DNA of 64,000 nt from Conoideocrella luteorostrata (lineage: Eukaryota > Ascomycota > Sordariomycetes > Hypocreales > Clavicipitaceae). The position numbers were made by a program, and so were the translations under genes. Every line of letters starts with the position of its first letter. Within the stretch, counting starts at the first letter, position 1. This document shows positions 10,774-21,123 of the stretch, piece by piece. The notes beneath the pieces were generated by a model, which worked only from the letters and a program-made list of their open reading frames with translations, ran no database searches and was not told the DNA's origin. The DNA is taken from contig JASWJB010000158.1 of assembly GCA_032433595.1 (NCBI GenBank), positions 31,194-95,193 of the forward strand. Reading direction: 5' to 3'.

Positions 10774-11971
10774 TTACGTGGCGAGAGTCACCACCTCGTC
10801 ATGCACCTGGTACTTCTGGCTCACCAGGCCCTTCTCATCCAAGCGATACAGCGCAAGTAGGTGCCCCTCGTCCAAAGAGTACATCCCCGGCCAATGCGAT
10901 CCCGCTTCCCCTGTAATTGCCAATTTTCCCCAGTTTTTGCCACCATCAGCACTTGTAACCACCTTCATCTTCCCTCCGTCAACCGAAGTCGCAAGTGAGT
11001 CCTCATTCGTCATAAAACTTGTCACCAGCGTGCCCCCCACGTTTACCACATACGGAGCACCGGCGTCCTTGCCATTCTTCGCGGTGTACAGCCTGGTCCT
11101 TCCACCCCAGGTGAGGCCGTCATCGTGAGAGACAACGTAGTTGACGGAAAACGGTCCCGACTCGGTATTTTCAAAAACACAACTACCCCATTCCTGTTAG
11201 CCTGCGGAAAAAAAAAAAAAACCAAAAACCACCGTGAAGTCGGTTCAAGTCAATGGACCAGTAAAGGGGAACCTACATCAGGTTTCTATCACCCTCAACT
11301 CCCTTAATCTCCGCCACCGCACTCATTCCATCCCTCGATGTCACCCCCTCTCCCGACACAACATGCGGGCCGCTCCAACTCGCCCCATTATCTGTCGAGA
11401 TCTTCATCAGATTATCCTGGTCATTCGCGCTATTCTCCGACGAGTAATAAACCTGCGCGGCGCCGCTCGCCGAGACCCTTAGGAACGGCTCCCACAGCCC
11501 ATTCACACCCTGAGCAGGCCTTTCGGCAACCTGGCTCAAAAATTTCCAGTTATACCCGTTGTCATCCGAGTAGCACACTGTGATGCGGAAGTACGTGTAT
11601 TCCCCGGATGCTGTGCGGTCGTGGTTCCGGAACGCAAACAGGATGCGTCCACTAGGCAGCTGCAGCGGGAATGCGTTGTCAAGGTCGTGCGTAGCCGAGA
11701 CGCTGGTGGCGACTGAACCGATTTGGGTCCAGGAGGAGCCATCATCCGTGGATTTGACTACGCGGAGGACATGATTGGGGCCGTCTTGTGCGGCATAGCC
11801 GCCTAATATGGAGGAGTCGTGGAGGCGGGTCGCTCTCATGTAGATGCCATTGATGTCGACCAATGTATGGCCCGCAGAGGGGGCTACGGCGATATTCTGA
11901 ATGGGAGAAGAAAGTGTAAGTGTTGGGAGGGCCAAAAGGCCCAGGAAGAGGGCAGTGATGTGACGGAGCAT
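10774..11971 (-). CDS. secreted Asp-box glycoside hydrolase, GH93-like (exo-arabinanase/sialidase superfamily)
   Basis: Model: complement(join(10774..11182,11277..11971)), 367 aa. I chose the ATG at 11971 because it begins directly with a signal peptide (MLRHITALFLGLLALPTLTL). Five Asp-boxes (S-x-D-x-G-x-x-W type) are visible: STDDGSSW at residues 74-81, SDDNGYNW, STDNGASW, SHDDGLTW and SADGGKNW, so the fold is a six-bladed propeller. The blocks NGLWEPFL and RDGMSAVAEI resemble GH93 exo-alpha-1,5-L-arabinanases more than true sialidases. The arginine triad was not located with confidence. The 94-nt intron (GTAGGT...GCTAAC...TAG) joins DRNLI to CVFENTESGPF. An A-rich run on the plus strand (11209-11221) becomes a T-rich tract inside the intron. 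The convergent GH43 neighbour suggests both enzymes act on side chains or backbone of arabinan. Confidence 0.8.
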
Positions 11972-12812
11972 TGTGGTTGCTGATGTTGAGCGTGTTAGTC
12001 GGTGGTGATAGTTGGAAAATTTACCATCTTTATATTCATCCACGGCACTAGCGACGCCAAGATCCCTCACTGAAGCCGACGCAGGACTCAAGAGAGGTAA
12101 TTTTGAACAATTATCACTGCAACCTTACGAAAAAAGTTGGGCGTTCTCTATTATACCTCTTGCGCTTATAGGCAGGCTCATTGGCGGATGCAACTCCGCA
12201 ACCACCGCGATACTGGAGCGGCCCGAGGAGCAGTCCGTAGAGCCGGCCCGGCAAAAATCCACCGAAGGCAATAAAAGTCGCCTCTAAGGGCACTTCTCAT
12301 AGCATGAAGTAAAAAGGAATGTCGGTGAGCTAATTGTTGTATGATGGCGCAAATGTAACTCTAGCTAGACCATCGCAGTGTTCCGTACGTGGGTGGCTCG
12401 AGTGGGCGTGTAATATTCGCTCAAGACTTCTTTATTTTCTATCAAGAGAAAAATTTGGAAACGAATGTGTGTATGTTTGGGTTTTTTTACAAAAAAAAGA
12501 CGCTGGTAAAGATCGTGTTCGGAATTCCGTGGCTCATGGCTGGGATATTGTAAACACCGTATTAGTTGATGGCGGGGTTGCACGATAAATAGTTGATGCT
12601 AATAGTGACTCGGCCAAGGGAGGCCAAGTTGTGATTACCGGATGGGTAAAAAGAGACAAAACAATAAGACCATCCATCGTACCATGATGCAGTGTGATTA
12701 TAGGCCGCCCAAAATAGAGGCAGTAACTGAAACATGTCCTCCACTAAGGCAGAAGCAACGATTGAGACAACTTCGTATATGTATCAATTAAATTTACACT
12801 CAATTAAAGTTG
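11972..12812. other. intergenic spacer, GH93-like promoter side
   Basis: 840 bp between the start of the GH93-like gene and the 3' end of the M20 pseudogene. No coding frame is recognisable. Confidence 0.5.
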
Positions 12813-13975
12813 TCATTTATCGGACATGCCAAAGTCTCGTCTTGCCCCACAAGCAATTTTATCATCAGTTAGAACTCTGATTGCGAGCATGGCCATGCTT
12901 TTTGCGCTCTGGGTGGCTGCGTGGTCTGTCGTGGCAACGCCATGAATCCAGGTTGTGTAAACTGCACCCGGGTTCCTCGTTGCAGCAACCATTCCGTGAA
13001 AGCTAGGCACATGATGTGGCACGTTTCCCATGTCTGTAGAGCCGCCAGATGGTTGATCCTAAAGGGCCAGCATCTCACGGTCATGCTCTTCCAAGTCCTC
13101 TACATCTGCTTTACACAGCGTGTCATTTGCTCTCAAATTGAAAAAGCCGGGCAGTCTGGTTGTAGCCAGCAGTCATTCCAACATAAATTTAGGAGAATGC
13201 CATCAAAGCAGCATGCTGTAGATTTGTAACCGCGCAGCCGATTGCCGGCGCTCCAGCCTCGATGCAATTCTTGACTTTGCAACAGCTCATCCACCCGAGA
13301 GAGAACAGGACTTTGCGCATTCCAGCTCATTCTCGAATAGGAGGTAATCAAATTTGGCACCGTTCTCCCTGCCTCAATTACGGCATGTATCCGCTCCTCT
13401 GGACGGATCCTCTGTCGAAGCAAAGCTGCTGCGTTGTACGCCGACACTGCAGCGTCGAGCGAGTTGATGCTGTTCTAGGGCTCCGTCGCAGCATAGGCCC
13501 TCGTACCTCTGGATTCCGCCCTGAACTTCTGGCTTGCCGATGATCTGAACCCGGCAACGCCCTTGCATTCAAGACCTGAACTAGACCTTGGTATCTCATT
13601 TTGGGACACGGGATGGGCCATTGTTGCTGCCGCGATATCCTCTTGTGGGTCAAAAGCTCCAGTTTCAATAAGCTTAGTCTTGCCGCCGCCGCCCTGTCCT
13701 GCCGGCGTGCCGAGAAGGCGAAGTTGACCGGATATATCGAGAGTATTCATAGCATGTGCAGCTCCTAGAAAGGCTCCAAATGACGATGTAGCGATGAGAT
13801 TGTTGCCGCAACCATGGTCAATGTCATGCAAAGCATCATATTCGGCGCAGAATACGACTTGTCTGCTGCCTTGGCCAATGGTAACTTCAAACGACGTATC
13901 TAGCCCGCATGCTGTGCGCTTCACGTTAAAGCCTGTCTTCTCAAGGAACAATGTGAGGGTGTCGTAAGCAAGGAG
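12813..13975 (-). pseudogene. M20 peptidase/amidohydrolase-like pseudogene
   Basis: Reading the minus strand, blocks of the M20 (PM20D2-like) family appear in order: GFNVKR, VVFCAEYDALHDIDHGCGNN, LRLLGTPAGQGGGGKTKLIETGAFD, LDAAVSAYNAAALLRQRI, TVPNLITSYSRMSWN, and finally STDMGNVPHHVPSFHGMVA with VLTDDK. The gene cannot make a full enzyme. An in-frame TAG at 13475-13477 replaces an expected tryptophan after AATEP. A frameshift near 13250 moves VKNCIEAG into another frame, and further stops precede the last block. Key residues are also lost: family HACGH-N is HGCGNN here, and the catalytic glutamates of A-E-E-GGGGK are AGQ. No clear N-terminal exon or start codon remains upstream of 13975. The TGG to TAG change is the type RIP produces, but other changes are not. 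Intact relatives hydrolyse dipeptides or amide bonds. Confidence 0.8.
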
Positions 13976-15339
13976 TTCTTAGTAGCATGCATCTGTGTGA
14001 TCGTGTCTCACCCTATTGACGCCAATTCGCAACTTGGGCTTAGCTTGTTGGTTTGAGACCTGATCAACACTCGAGCTTGATCAAGATCAAAATCGTGATT
14101 ACTTGCTCCGCCATTTGTCTTATTTCAATTCTCGCATCGAACCAATGAGTTGAAACGGGCGTGGTTAGTTGTTTACAAACAGTCAACACACAAGCGGAAG
14201 TGAGGACACTCGACAGCTTCATTGTTCAATAGGGATTGCCGCAGTTCCGTGGACGTTAAGTGTCTCCATCGCAGCACCAGATGCTAGTCGCGACATTAGT
14301 TGAACGGCATATAGGCGAATGCGGTGGTCGATTATTCCATGGAGTCCAGCGTGTTCCCCGTCGAAAACTCCACGCGCTCTCCCCAGCATCCATCAAACGG
14401 ATTACCTACCGTGCCTACCCACCAACGGCGGATGTGGTAATAGATAGCTAACGGGAGGGAACTGGCAGGTGGCCGAACCAAAATGATTTGTGGCTTCCAA
14501 TCAGTCGACTGTTCATCATGGTTTACGACTGGACGCTTGCGGTGCACAACAATGACTCGCCAACGTGAAGAGAGAGGTGCCGGTGAACTGCTCCGTAGTG
14601 GCTGCCCAATAGTGTTCTACGATTACCCCTCACAGTGACTGATTAGGACATGGCAATGGGAACAAACGGGGATTCGGGGTTGTCAGTGCTGCCAAGTACT
14701 AAGTGGTTAGTGCATTACCCGCTAGACTCCAGCCAGCGAACAGCACCGGCCCACTGTATTCGCCAAGAAACGCGGGGTGGCACCTCCGCCCCGAGCTGTA
14801 CCTAAAGTTAACCGACGGTCGGCAAAAACCATCGTAAGCGATGTCGGCTGCATATTCTATCTATCCATCCATCCACTGTTGCTCGATATCTATCACGCCT
14901 TTATACGCTATCTTACCTGCCACTTCTGCATGCCCTGGAGAGTTGCTCTTGGTTATCAGTCACCGGTTCTATCACCCGTGGTTTCGGCAATTGGAGGCAA
15001 ATCAGTCACCACCAATATTGACGCGGCAGGAATATTTTATCCCACTCCACACCAACTCTCCAGGTAGGTGTCGTGTCAATTTGTCACGCGAAATGATGTG
15101 CCATTGACCGGAAGAACAGGTGCAGAGCCGCCGGTCTAGTGATAGGATCAGCTACAATTCACGCTCTTTACCGACACCCCCAGCTTTCGTCCATGCGGAC
15201 CCTCTTCCCCGGATTTACATAACCAGCCCCTTATCACTTACATGAGTGGTCTGACGCTTTATGCAGGAGCAGGAGCATCGACCGTCGAGGTGACGGATGG
15301 CTACTCCTGTTACGGTGCTGTGGAGATTGGGATTTCTTG
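13976..15339. other. intergenic spacer, no gene recognised
   Basis: 1.36 kb with the decayed 5' side of the M20 pseudogene at the left and the promoter of the Zn2Cys6 gene at the right. No other coding evidence. Confidence 0.5.
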
Positions 15340-17073
15340 ATGGCTACCATGCTTGAGACTGCATGTGGCGACCTTGAAGTCGCTCCAAGCCAATCTCCAT
15401 CCCCAGATCGACAAAATGGAACCAAGGCATCTCGGAACGGACCAAGATCAAGAAATGGGTGCTGGACTTGCCGCACCAAAAAGGTCAAGTGTGATGAGGC
15501 AAGACCCAGATGTTGCCGGTGTATACGACTTCGGTTGCTCTGCGACTACTCACCACGGATGAGACAGAGTAGCGTCAACAAAATCCTGCTCGGACGCCAA
15601 AGATGTTTATCGAAAGCATCTCAAGACAAATCCTGGGCTCAAAACTTGCCATTCCATCTGTCAGGATTTTTGAGCAGTGCATCATCACTGGAACTAACTT
15701 CGTCAGACCACGAGGCTATCCGGTACTATCGCACCACTTTCGCAAAACTACATCACACCAAGAACCCTGATTTTGGACTCTACGCCATCATCTTCAATAT
15801 TGCCGAGCGAGAGCCGCTAGTGATGCGGACGGTCCTAGCTCTAGGTGGACAGGAACTTGAGTTTCGGAAACGAGGCTACGACGAGGAGTTATCGGCAGCG
15901 CGGACGGCTACACCACTGCACCACTACTCAGCTGCTCTCCGCATGTTGGCGGCGGCGGTGGATGGCAGTGCCGGACCCGATGGTCGGCAACTTGACCTGG
16001 ACGCCATTCTCGCGGCTATCTTTTTGATGCTTTGGTATGAGCAAAAGTTCGGCGACGCGTCTTGTCAAGGATTCGCCAACCATTTAGCCGGTGCAGCCCG
16101 GGTCGTTTGGCATCGTTGTCGCAACGAGGCGTTTACCCAAGCCTTGCACGAGCCTCAATCTCAGAAGAAGAGGTATGCTCTGGTTCGAATGTGCGGTACA
16201 GCAGAGGAAAAAGAAAAGATCTTGTCTCAGTTTTCGGCTCGCATGCTGGTGCATCTTTGCATCTACGACAGTGCCGCAGCAGGATATGGGCTGGGTGGAC
16301 GGCTGGTCGAAACACTCAACTCTACCTTGGCATTTACAAGCGGCCAGCCTCCTTATCTGGATGGGCCAGACTCACTACATAGATTCTCATATGGTCTTTA
16401 TCGAGTGATGTGGGCGCAAGAGTACCCGCAAGAAGAAATGTTGGACGACCTAGAGAACCGCACCATCTATGCTATGGCTGCTGCTGTTGTGCAGTTGCGT
16501 TTCATGGTTTCACGACTTGGTGGGCTAGGTGTAGAGACAGCACAAGTTTATGCACGAGAGATTGAAGCTGTCTTCAAGGCGACAGACATCCGCTTTGAAG
16601 AAATTATCGGCATTGCAGACGACCTGTCGATATACTTTGACAGCAGCAAACGCTTAGTCGCCAATATCCGCCAAATTGTGCCCCTTTACTACGGCACCAA
16701 AATTCAATTCGCTCGCACTCTTCGAAAGCTGGGCTTGCCAGACAAGGAGCCGACTGAACAATTCGTCGAGGTAGTCATGAAGCTTACCATGCAAGCGTTT
16801 CGACACAGTGGGGACGATGCCATGGTGAGCGTAGCTACCGCCTTGTTTACTGCGGCCATTGAGACGCACGATATCTCACAGCGCGCTTGGTGTATTTCTC
16901 GATTTCAGGGACTCTGTGCGTACGGGCGCAACTACGCACGCGCCCACAGGGTGCTTTTCCGGGCCACGGAGGCGCGCAATAGGAGTTGTGAGGCTACGGG
17001 GCCACTGAGCGAGGGAGAAGTTGAATGCGCCTCAGTGTCAGAAAGTGGAAACCTTGACAGGTTTGTTATCTAA
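15340..17073 (+). CDS. Zn2Cys6 fungal transcription factor
   Basis: Intronless, 577 aa from the ATG at 15340 (another in-frame ATG lies three codons on). The N-terminal binuclear zinc cluster is complete: C41-x2-C44-x6-C51-x6-C58-x2-C61-x6-C68, with the basic stretch RTKKVK between the second and third cysteines. Residues 21-40 are rich in S, R and N. The remaining 500 residues are mostly helical with no named domain beyond the weakly conserved fungal-specific region (YRTTFAKLHHTKNPDFGLYAIIFNIA onward), as in UGA3/PRO1-like regulators. It should bind CGG half-sites in the nucleus. Neighbours are a dead M20 gene upstream and an NAD-precursor transporter downstream. No target can be assigned from sequence. 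Confidence 0.88.
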   Translation: MATMLETACGDLEVAPSQSPSPDRQNGTKASRNGPRSRNGCWTCRTKKVKCDEARPRCCRCIRLRLLCDYSPRMRQSSVNKILLGRQRCLSKASQDKSWAQNLPFHLSGFLSSASSLELTSSDHEAIRYYRTTFAKLHHTKNPDFGLYAIIFNIAEREPLVMRTVLALGGQELEFRKRGYDEELSAARTATPLHHYSAALRMLAAAVDGSAGPDGRQLDLDAILAAIFLMLWYEQKFGDASCQGFANHLAGAARVVWHRCRNEAFTQALHEPQSQKKRYALVRMCGTAEEKEKILSQFSARMLVHLCIYDSAAAGYGLGGRLVETLNSTLAFTSGQPPYLDGPDSLHRFSYGLYRVMWAQEYPQEEMLDDLENRTIYAMAAAVVQLRFMVSRLGGLGVETAQVYAREIEAVFKATDIRFEEIIGIADDLSIYFDSSKRLVANIRQIVPLYYGTKIQFARTLRKLGLPDKEPTEQFVEVVMKLTMQAFRHSGDDAMVSVATALFTAAIETHDISQRAWCISRFQGLCAYGRNYARAHRVLFRATEARNRSCEATGPLSEGEVECASVSESGNLDRFVI

Positions 17074-18683
17074 TCGTACTAGCATTCTTGTAGCTGGCAC
17101 GAACCTAGGGCTTAATGGCTCTGTGCGTATTTCTTATCATAGCGGATGATATGTGTGGCTATCTCGCATCTTGTACGTTGGGGAAATGTAACCTCTCAGA
17201 AGAGTAGAAAATTGCACGAAATCAAGCAAGCTAGCGCCGCGTGTTTGGTTAAAATTAGTGCATTGATATCATCTGATGTGCTAACTAGCGGATGCGCAAA
17301 GATATCGAGCTTGATTGTTCGCGAATGATCAAGGAAGACGTATAAACGACAGCAATCCATGCTGCCCGACGGTCGGCTACCGTCCGCACACACCCACCCC
17401 TCCTTTCTTTTATCATGAGCTAAAATCACTATCGTTTGGCTTCCGAAATCATACCGTTTCCATATTTCGCCCCGCCGCAGTCATTCCTAACCGTGGAGGC
17501 GTCTCGGTGGCACGCATGCGCACCAAAGTGACTCGCCTGCAGCTAAGCGGCCATACCAACTAGCCGCTCCCTCCTGCCGTGGTTGTCTCCATCTCAGGAT
17601 TGGGGTAGAGTGACGAGGTGTAGAAAGCTCGCAGTGCTCCGTATCATCAACTTACAGTGTCAAGCGTAGTTGCATCAGGGCCTTGCGAGAGCAGTTCTCG
17701 ATCTGGAGCTCTTCGCGCTTGCTCTCGTATATCGTATCCGGTCTTTGGTTAGGGACTGGAATAACTCCGTACTCCGGTTGAGTCAATAGCTACAAAGATG
17801 AGTTTGCCATGTCGTGATGATGTCGTGATTATCACGGCTAAACCGGGCTCTTAATTGGAGGGCATGAGGGGTACAAGGCCCTCCCGTACAACTACCCTTT
17901 GTCTTGGGACACTTGAGCATTTGGCATCACAGCTGTGTTTGTTTGTTAGTTATCGCCAGACCAGGATCATGGTCGTCGGCAAGAAACATGGGCGGGTCAG
18001 CTGGTGGGCTTGGTAGTTACTACGGCCCTGGCCCGGAGATCCCCCCGCTGATACCATGATAGTTAGCATTTCCCTCTCTCTGTACGGAGTACTCCGTGGT
18101 TACGGAGTAACTAAACGAAGTACCAAAACCAGCCATCACGAATCATGACTCCACAATGCGGCGGGCATGGGCATGGTTCCACCCCCACTGCTTTCCAACA
18201 ACTCCTCTACGCGAAAGACAGCGCTAATTGGTTTGGAACCAACCACGGAGCACTGGACTCCCTTTGTCGAGACCACTCGTCGGGAGTGCGCTTCCGTCAT
18301 TTGGCCCATTTGCATGCCGCTTTTCTTGCGCAGCAGGGCTGGGGCTTGATGAAGATAGTCCACTTGCTACTGTCAATTAGTTAGAGTGGGGGATCATCGG
18401 GTGGTCGAGGGGAAGACGCAGCAATCATGACCAAGTTGCACTACATATAAGGCTTCCGTGTCGAGGCTCTGTTTTCTGAACATGGAATGCCGCTGAGGCT
18501 TTTTTTGCTTTTTCGAAGATTTCAGACCCTTGCATTGTTGCGACCAAACTTGGCTTTTGGGAGGTTTCTCATACATAATCTGTCGAGTTGCTTGCTCAGC
18601 AGCTCAACGACCTCGCTGCCATCAAGCAGCATTCGCCACCGCATCTTGCATCCTGCGTCCTGCATCCTGCGTCCGGCATCACC
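17074..18683. other. intergenic spacer with TACGGAGTA motifs
   Basis: 1.6 kb without a recognisable gene. Near 17766 lies ACTCCGTACTCCGG. At 18082-18111 there is a compact inverted arrangement, GTACGGAGTACTCCGTGG followed by TTACGGAGTAAC. Just before the transporter start, around 18647-18675, the phrase CATCCTGCGTC is repeated (GCATCCTGCGTCCTGCATCC). Confidence 0.5.
18082..18111. promoter_or_regulatory. inverted TACGGAGTA/TACTCCGTA motif
   Basis: The sequence reads TACGGAGTACTCCGT, a near-perfect palindrome with CGG-N6-CCG geometry, then a second direct copy TACGGAGTAAC. CGG inverted half-sites are the usual targets of Zn2Cys6 dimers, so a binding site is possible; this is inference. Confidence 0.4.
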
Positions 18684-20577
18684 ATGGCGCCGCTCGAAAA
18701 GCCAGACGTTGAGCGAGATACGGCCATTTCACCGGCCGAAGAAGTCAAGTTTGACGATGCCTCCAATGAGACTCTCAGCCCTGATGAGGACAAACGGCTA
18801 TTACGAAAGATAGATCGATGGTATGCCATGGAGACACCATACATGTCGGCGTGATGAAGAGATCCCAATGGCACTGGCACTGGCACTGGCACTGGCACTG
18901 ACACTGACACTGACACTGACACTGACACACTTCTCTATTCGTAGGCTCCTCCCAGTCATGGCCTTTTCGTATCTCTTCCAGTTCCTGGACAAGACCTCCC
19001 TGGGAGCCACAGCCATCTTGGGCATCCGGGATGATCTGCATCTTACAGGGTCGGAGTACTCGTGGGCCAGTGCGATTTATTACTTTGGCTATCTGGTCGC
19101 CTCGTATCCGGCTGCTATATTCATGGTCCGATGGAAGGTCGGCAAGGTCATCACGGCTTCTATGTAAGCCAACACCTCGCCAACATGCATCCCTGCCCGA
19201 ACTCATCTTCCACACGGTCGGGATCAGGTCCGCCAACTAACCACATCGTAGTTTCGTCTGGGGCGCCATCCTCATGCTCACAGCAACGTGCTTCAACGCA
19301 GGCGGCCTCCTAGCAAACCGCTTCTTCTTGGGCGTAACCGAGTCCGCCATCGCGCCCGGCCTCACCATCGTGGTGTCCATGTGGTATAAGCGCTCCGAGC
19401 AGCCTCTGCGCCACGCAGCATGGTTCTTGGGAAACACCAGCGCAGGCATCTTTGGCAGCCTGCTCGCCTACGCTATCGGCCACGTCCACTCCATCAAGCC
19501 GTGGAAGGCTGTTTTTGTCATCTTTGGCGCCGCAACCGTGTCCTGGTCCGCAGGAACGTACTTCCTTCTGCCGGATACGCCCATGGAGGCGAGGTTTCTG
19601 AACGCCCAGGACCGGAAGAAGGCTGTGTTGAGGGTCGGGGAGAACATGACGGGTATCAAGAACGACAAGGTGAAGTGGGGGCAGGCCAAGGAGGCCCTGT
19701 TGGACGTGAAGAGCTGGTTGATCATTGTGTATCAGCTGGCTTTGAATATTCCCAACGGCGCAGTCACCACTGTTAGTTTCTTTGCTGCACTAAACCCTGA
19801 GTCCCGGGAGCTTACGATGAAGAAGACTCTCAGAGTCAAGCGATGAGAGCTAACATTGTTTTCTGTAGTTCTCCAGCATCGTCGTCCAGGGCTTCGGCTT
19901 CAGCACCTTCGACACCCTCCTCCTCGGCTCAGTAACATACCTGCTCCAGTTCGTTCTCGTGCTTTTCGGCACCTGCGGGAGCTCCTACTTCCGCAACTCG
20001 CGAACCTACTTCATGGCCTTTAACCTCGCCATTGGTGTCGCCGGAGCAGCCATGGTGCGCTACGTGCCCAGCGACCAGAAGTGGACGCGCTTCGTAGGAA
20101 CGGTTTTGGCAGGCGGATATGCCGCCAACTTCCCGCTAATCATGTCCCTCATGTCAGGAAATTTCGGCGGCTTCACTAAGAAGACTACGTTGAATGCCAT
20201 GGTCAGTAGTCCGACATTCCCACGTCCCGGAGCTGACCCCAACTTGATGTCAGACATGCAAAAGGAGAATCAAGAGCTAACAGGGTGACAAGTCCTTCAT
20301 CGCCTACTGCGCCGGCAACATCATCGGCCCCCAGCTCTTCTTCCAGAACGAAGCCCCGACGTACCAATCTGGCTTCTTGGCCCTCATGATCTGCCTGGTC
20401 ATCGGGTTCACCATGACATGGGTCATTCGGTTCTACCTGATCTGGGAGAATCGCCGGCGGGACAAGCTGGTGAGTGCGGAGGAGGTTGCCGCATTTGAGG
20501 AGGCGAGGCACGGCGTCATGGTGAACTTGACGGACATGACGGATAAAGAGATTCCACAGTTCAGATATGTGTATTAA
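18684..20577 (+). CDS. MFS transporter of the Dal5/Tna1 anion:cation symporter family
   Basis: Model: join(18684..18820,18945..19163,19252..19771,19869..20201,20284..20577), 500 aa. All four introns (124, 88, 97, 82 nt) have GT-AG ends and rejoin the frame with family sequence at each junction. The cytosolic N-terminus ends in LRKIDRWLLPVMAFSYLFQFLDKTSLG, the start of TM1 in allantoate-permease-like carriers. SEYSWASAIYYFGYL, NRFFLGVTESAIAPG and QNEAPTYQSGF are further family blocks. About twelve membrane segments are expected. The family includes yeast Dal5 (allantoate), Tna1 (nicotinate/quinolinate), Fen2 and Vht1. The next gene, 550 bp downstream on the same strand, is quinolinate phosphoribosyltransferase, so a Tna1-like role importing NAD precursors is the best guess. 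Intron 1 carries an unusual hexamer array. Confidence 0.85.
18867..18930 (+). repeat. hexamer array inside intron 1 of the MFS gene (ACTGGC then ACTGAC)
   Basis: Four ACTGGC units at 18873-18896 are followed by five ACTGAC units at 18897-18926, ending about 14 nt before the 3' splice site. CTGAC matches the fungal branch-point consensus CTRAY, so the array multiplies potential branch sites. Confidence 0.9.
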
Positions 20578-21123
20578 GGGGAACGGGGGTCGCAAATAGT
20601 GAATTTTCAACATTAATTTTTAAGTCGTAACAGAAAGAAATCGTATAATAATGTGTCTCTATATCTGTTCTCATGTCCCATCATATACCAACCACCCTGT
20701 GGGTGGTTTCGAAGCGTAACCTAGTTATAGGGAGCGCAAATGCGTCGTAAGAAGCCGTGACTTGGCACGAACAAATACATATAAATCAGGGTGCTGCGCG
20801 TTTGAACAATAAAATTGCGTCTTTGATCAAACCCGCAGTTTAACCACGGAATTACACAGCGCTGGGAATTTTTCCTCGTCTTTACATTTCGGCGGTTGAT
20901 GCTGCTGCTGCTGCCCCACAGTTCTCCGAAACGCCGGGCTTGGCTTCCGTGGCAGCCCGCAAAGCCGAACTCTGCGCAACTTTAACCCATCAACCTCATG
21001 TATCACCACTGACTCACTCACTCACTCACTTACTCACTTACTCACTCTCCATTCCTTTTTCACCAGCCCCAACCCGACAGACACACTCCTCCCATACTGC
21101 TCACACGCGCCCCATCTCCCATC
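20578..21123. other. spacer between transporter and QPRT genes
   Basis: Holds the transporter 3' end and the QPRT promoter. A CTCA/CTTA tract at 21011-21047 lies about 75 bp before the QPRT start codon. Confidence 0.5.
21011..21047 (+). promoter_or_regulatory. CTCA-rich leader tract before QPRT
   Basis: Repeated ACTCACTCACTC and ACTTACTCACTT units, similar in kind and distance to the tract before the GH43 gene. A role near the transcription start is inferred, not shown. Confidence 0.4.
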
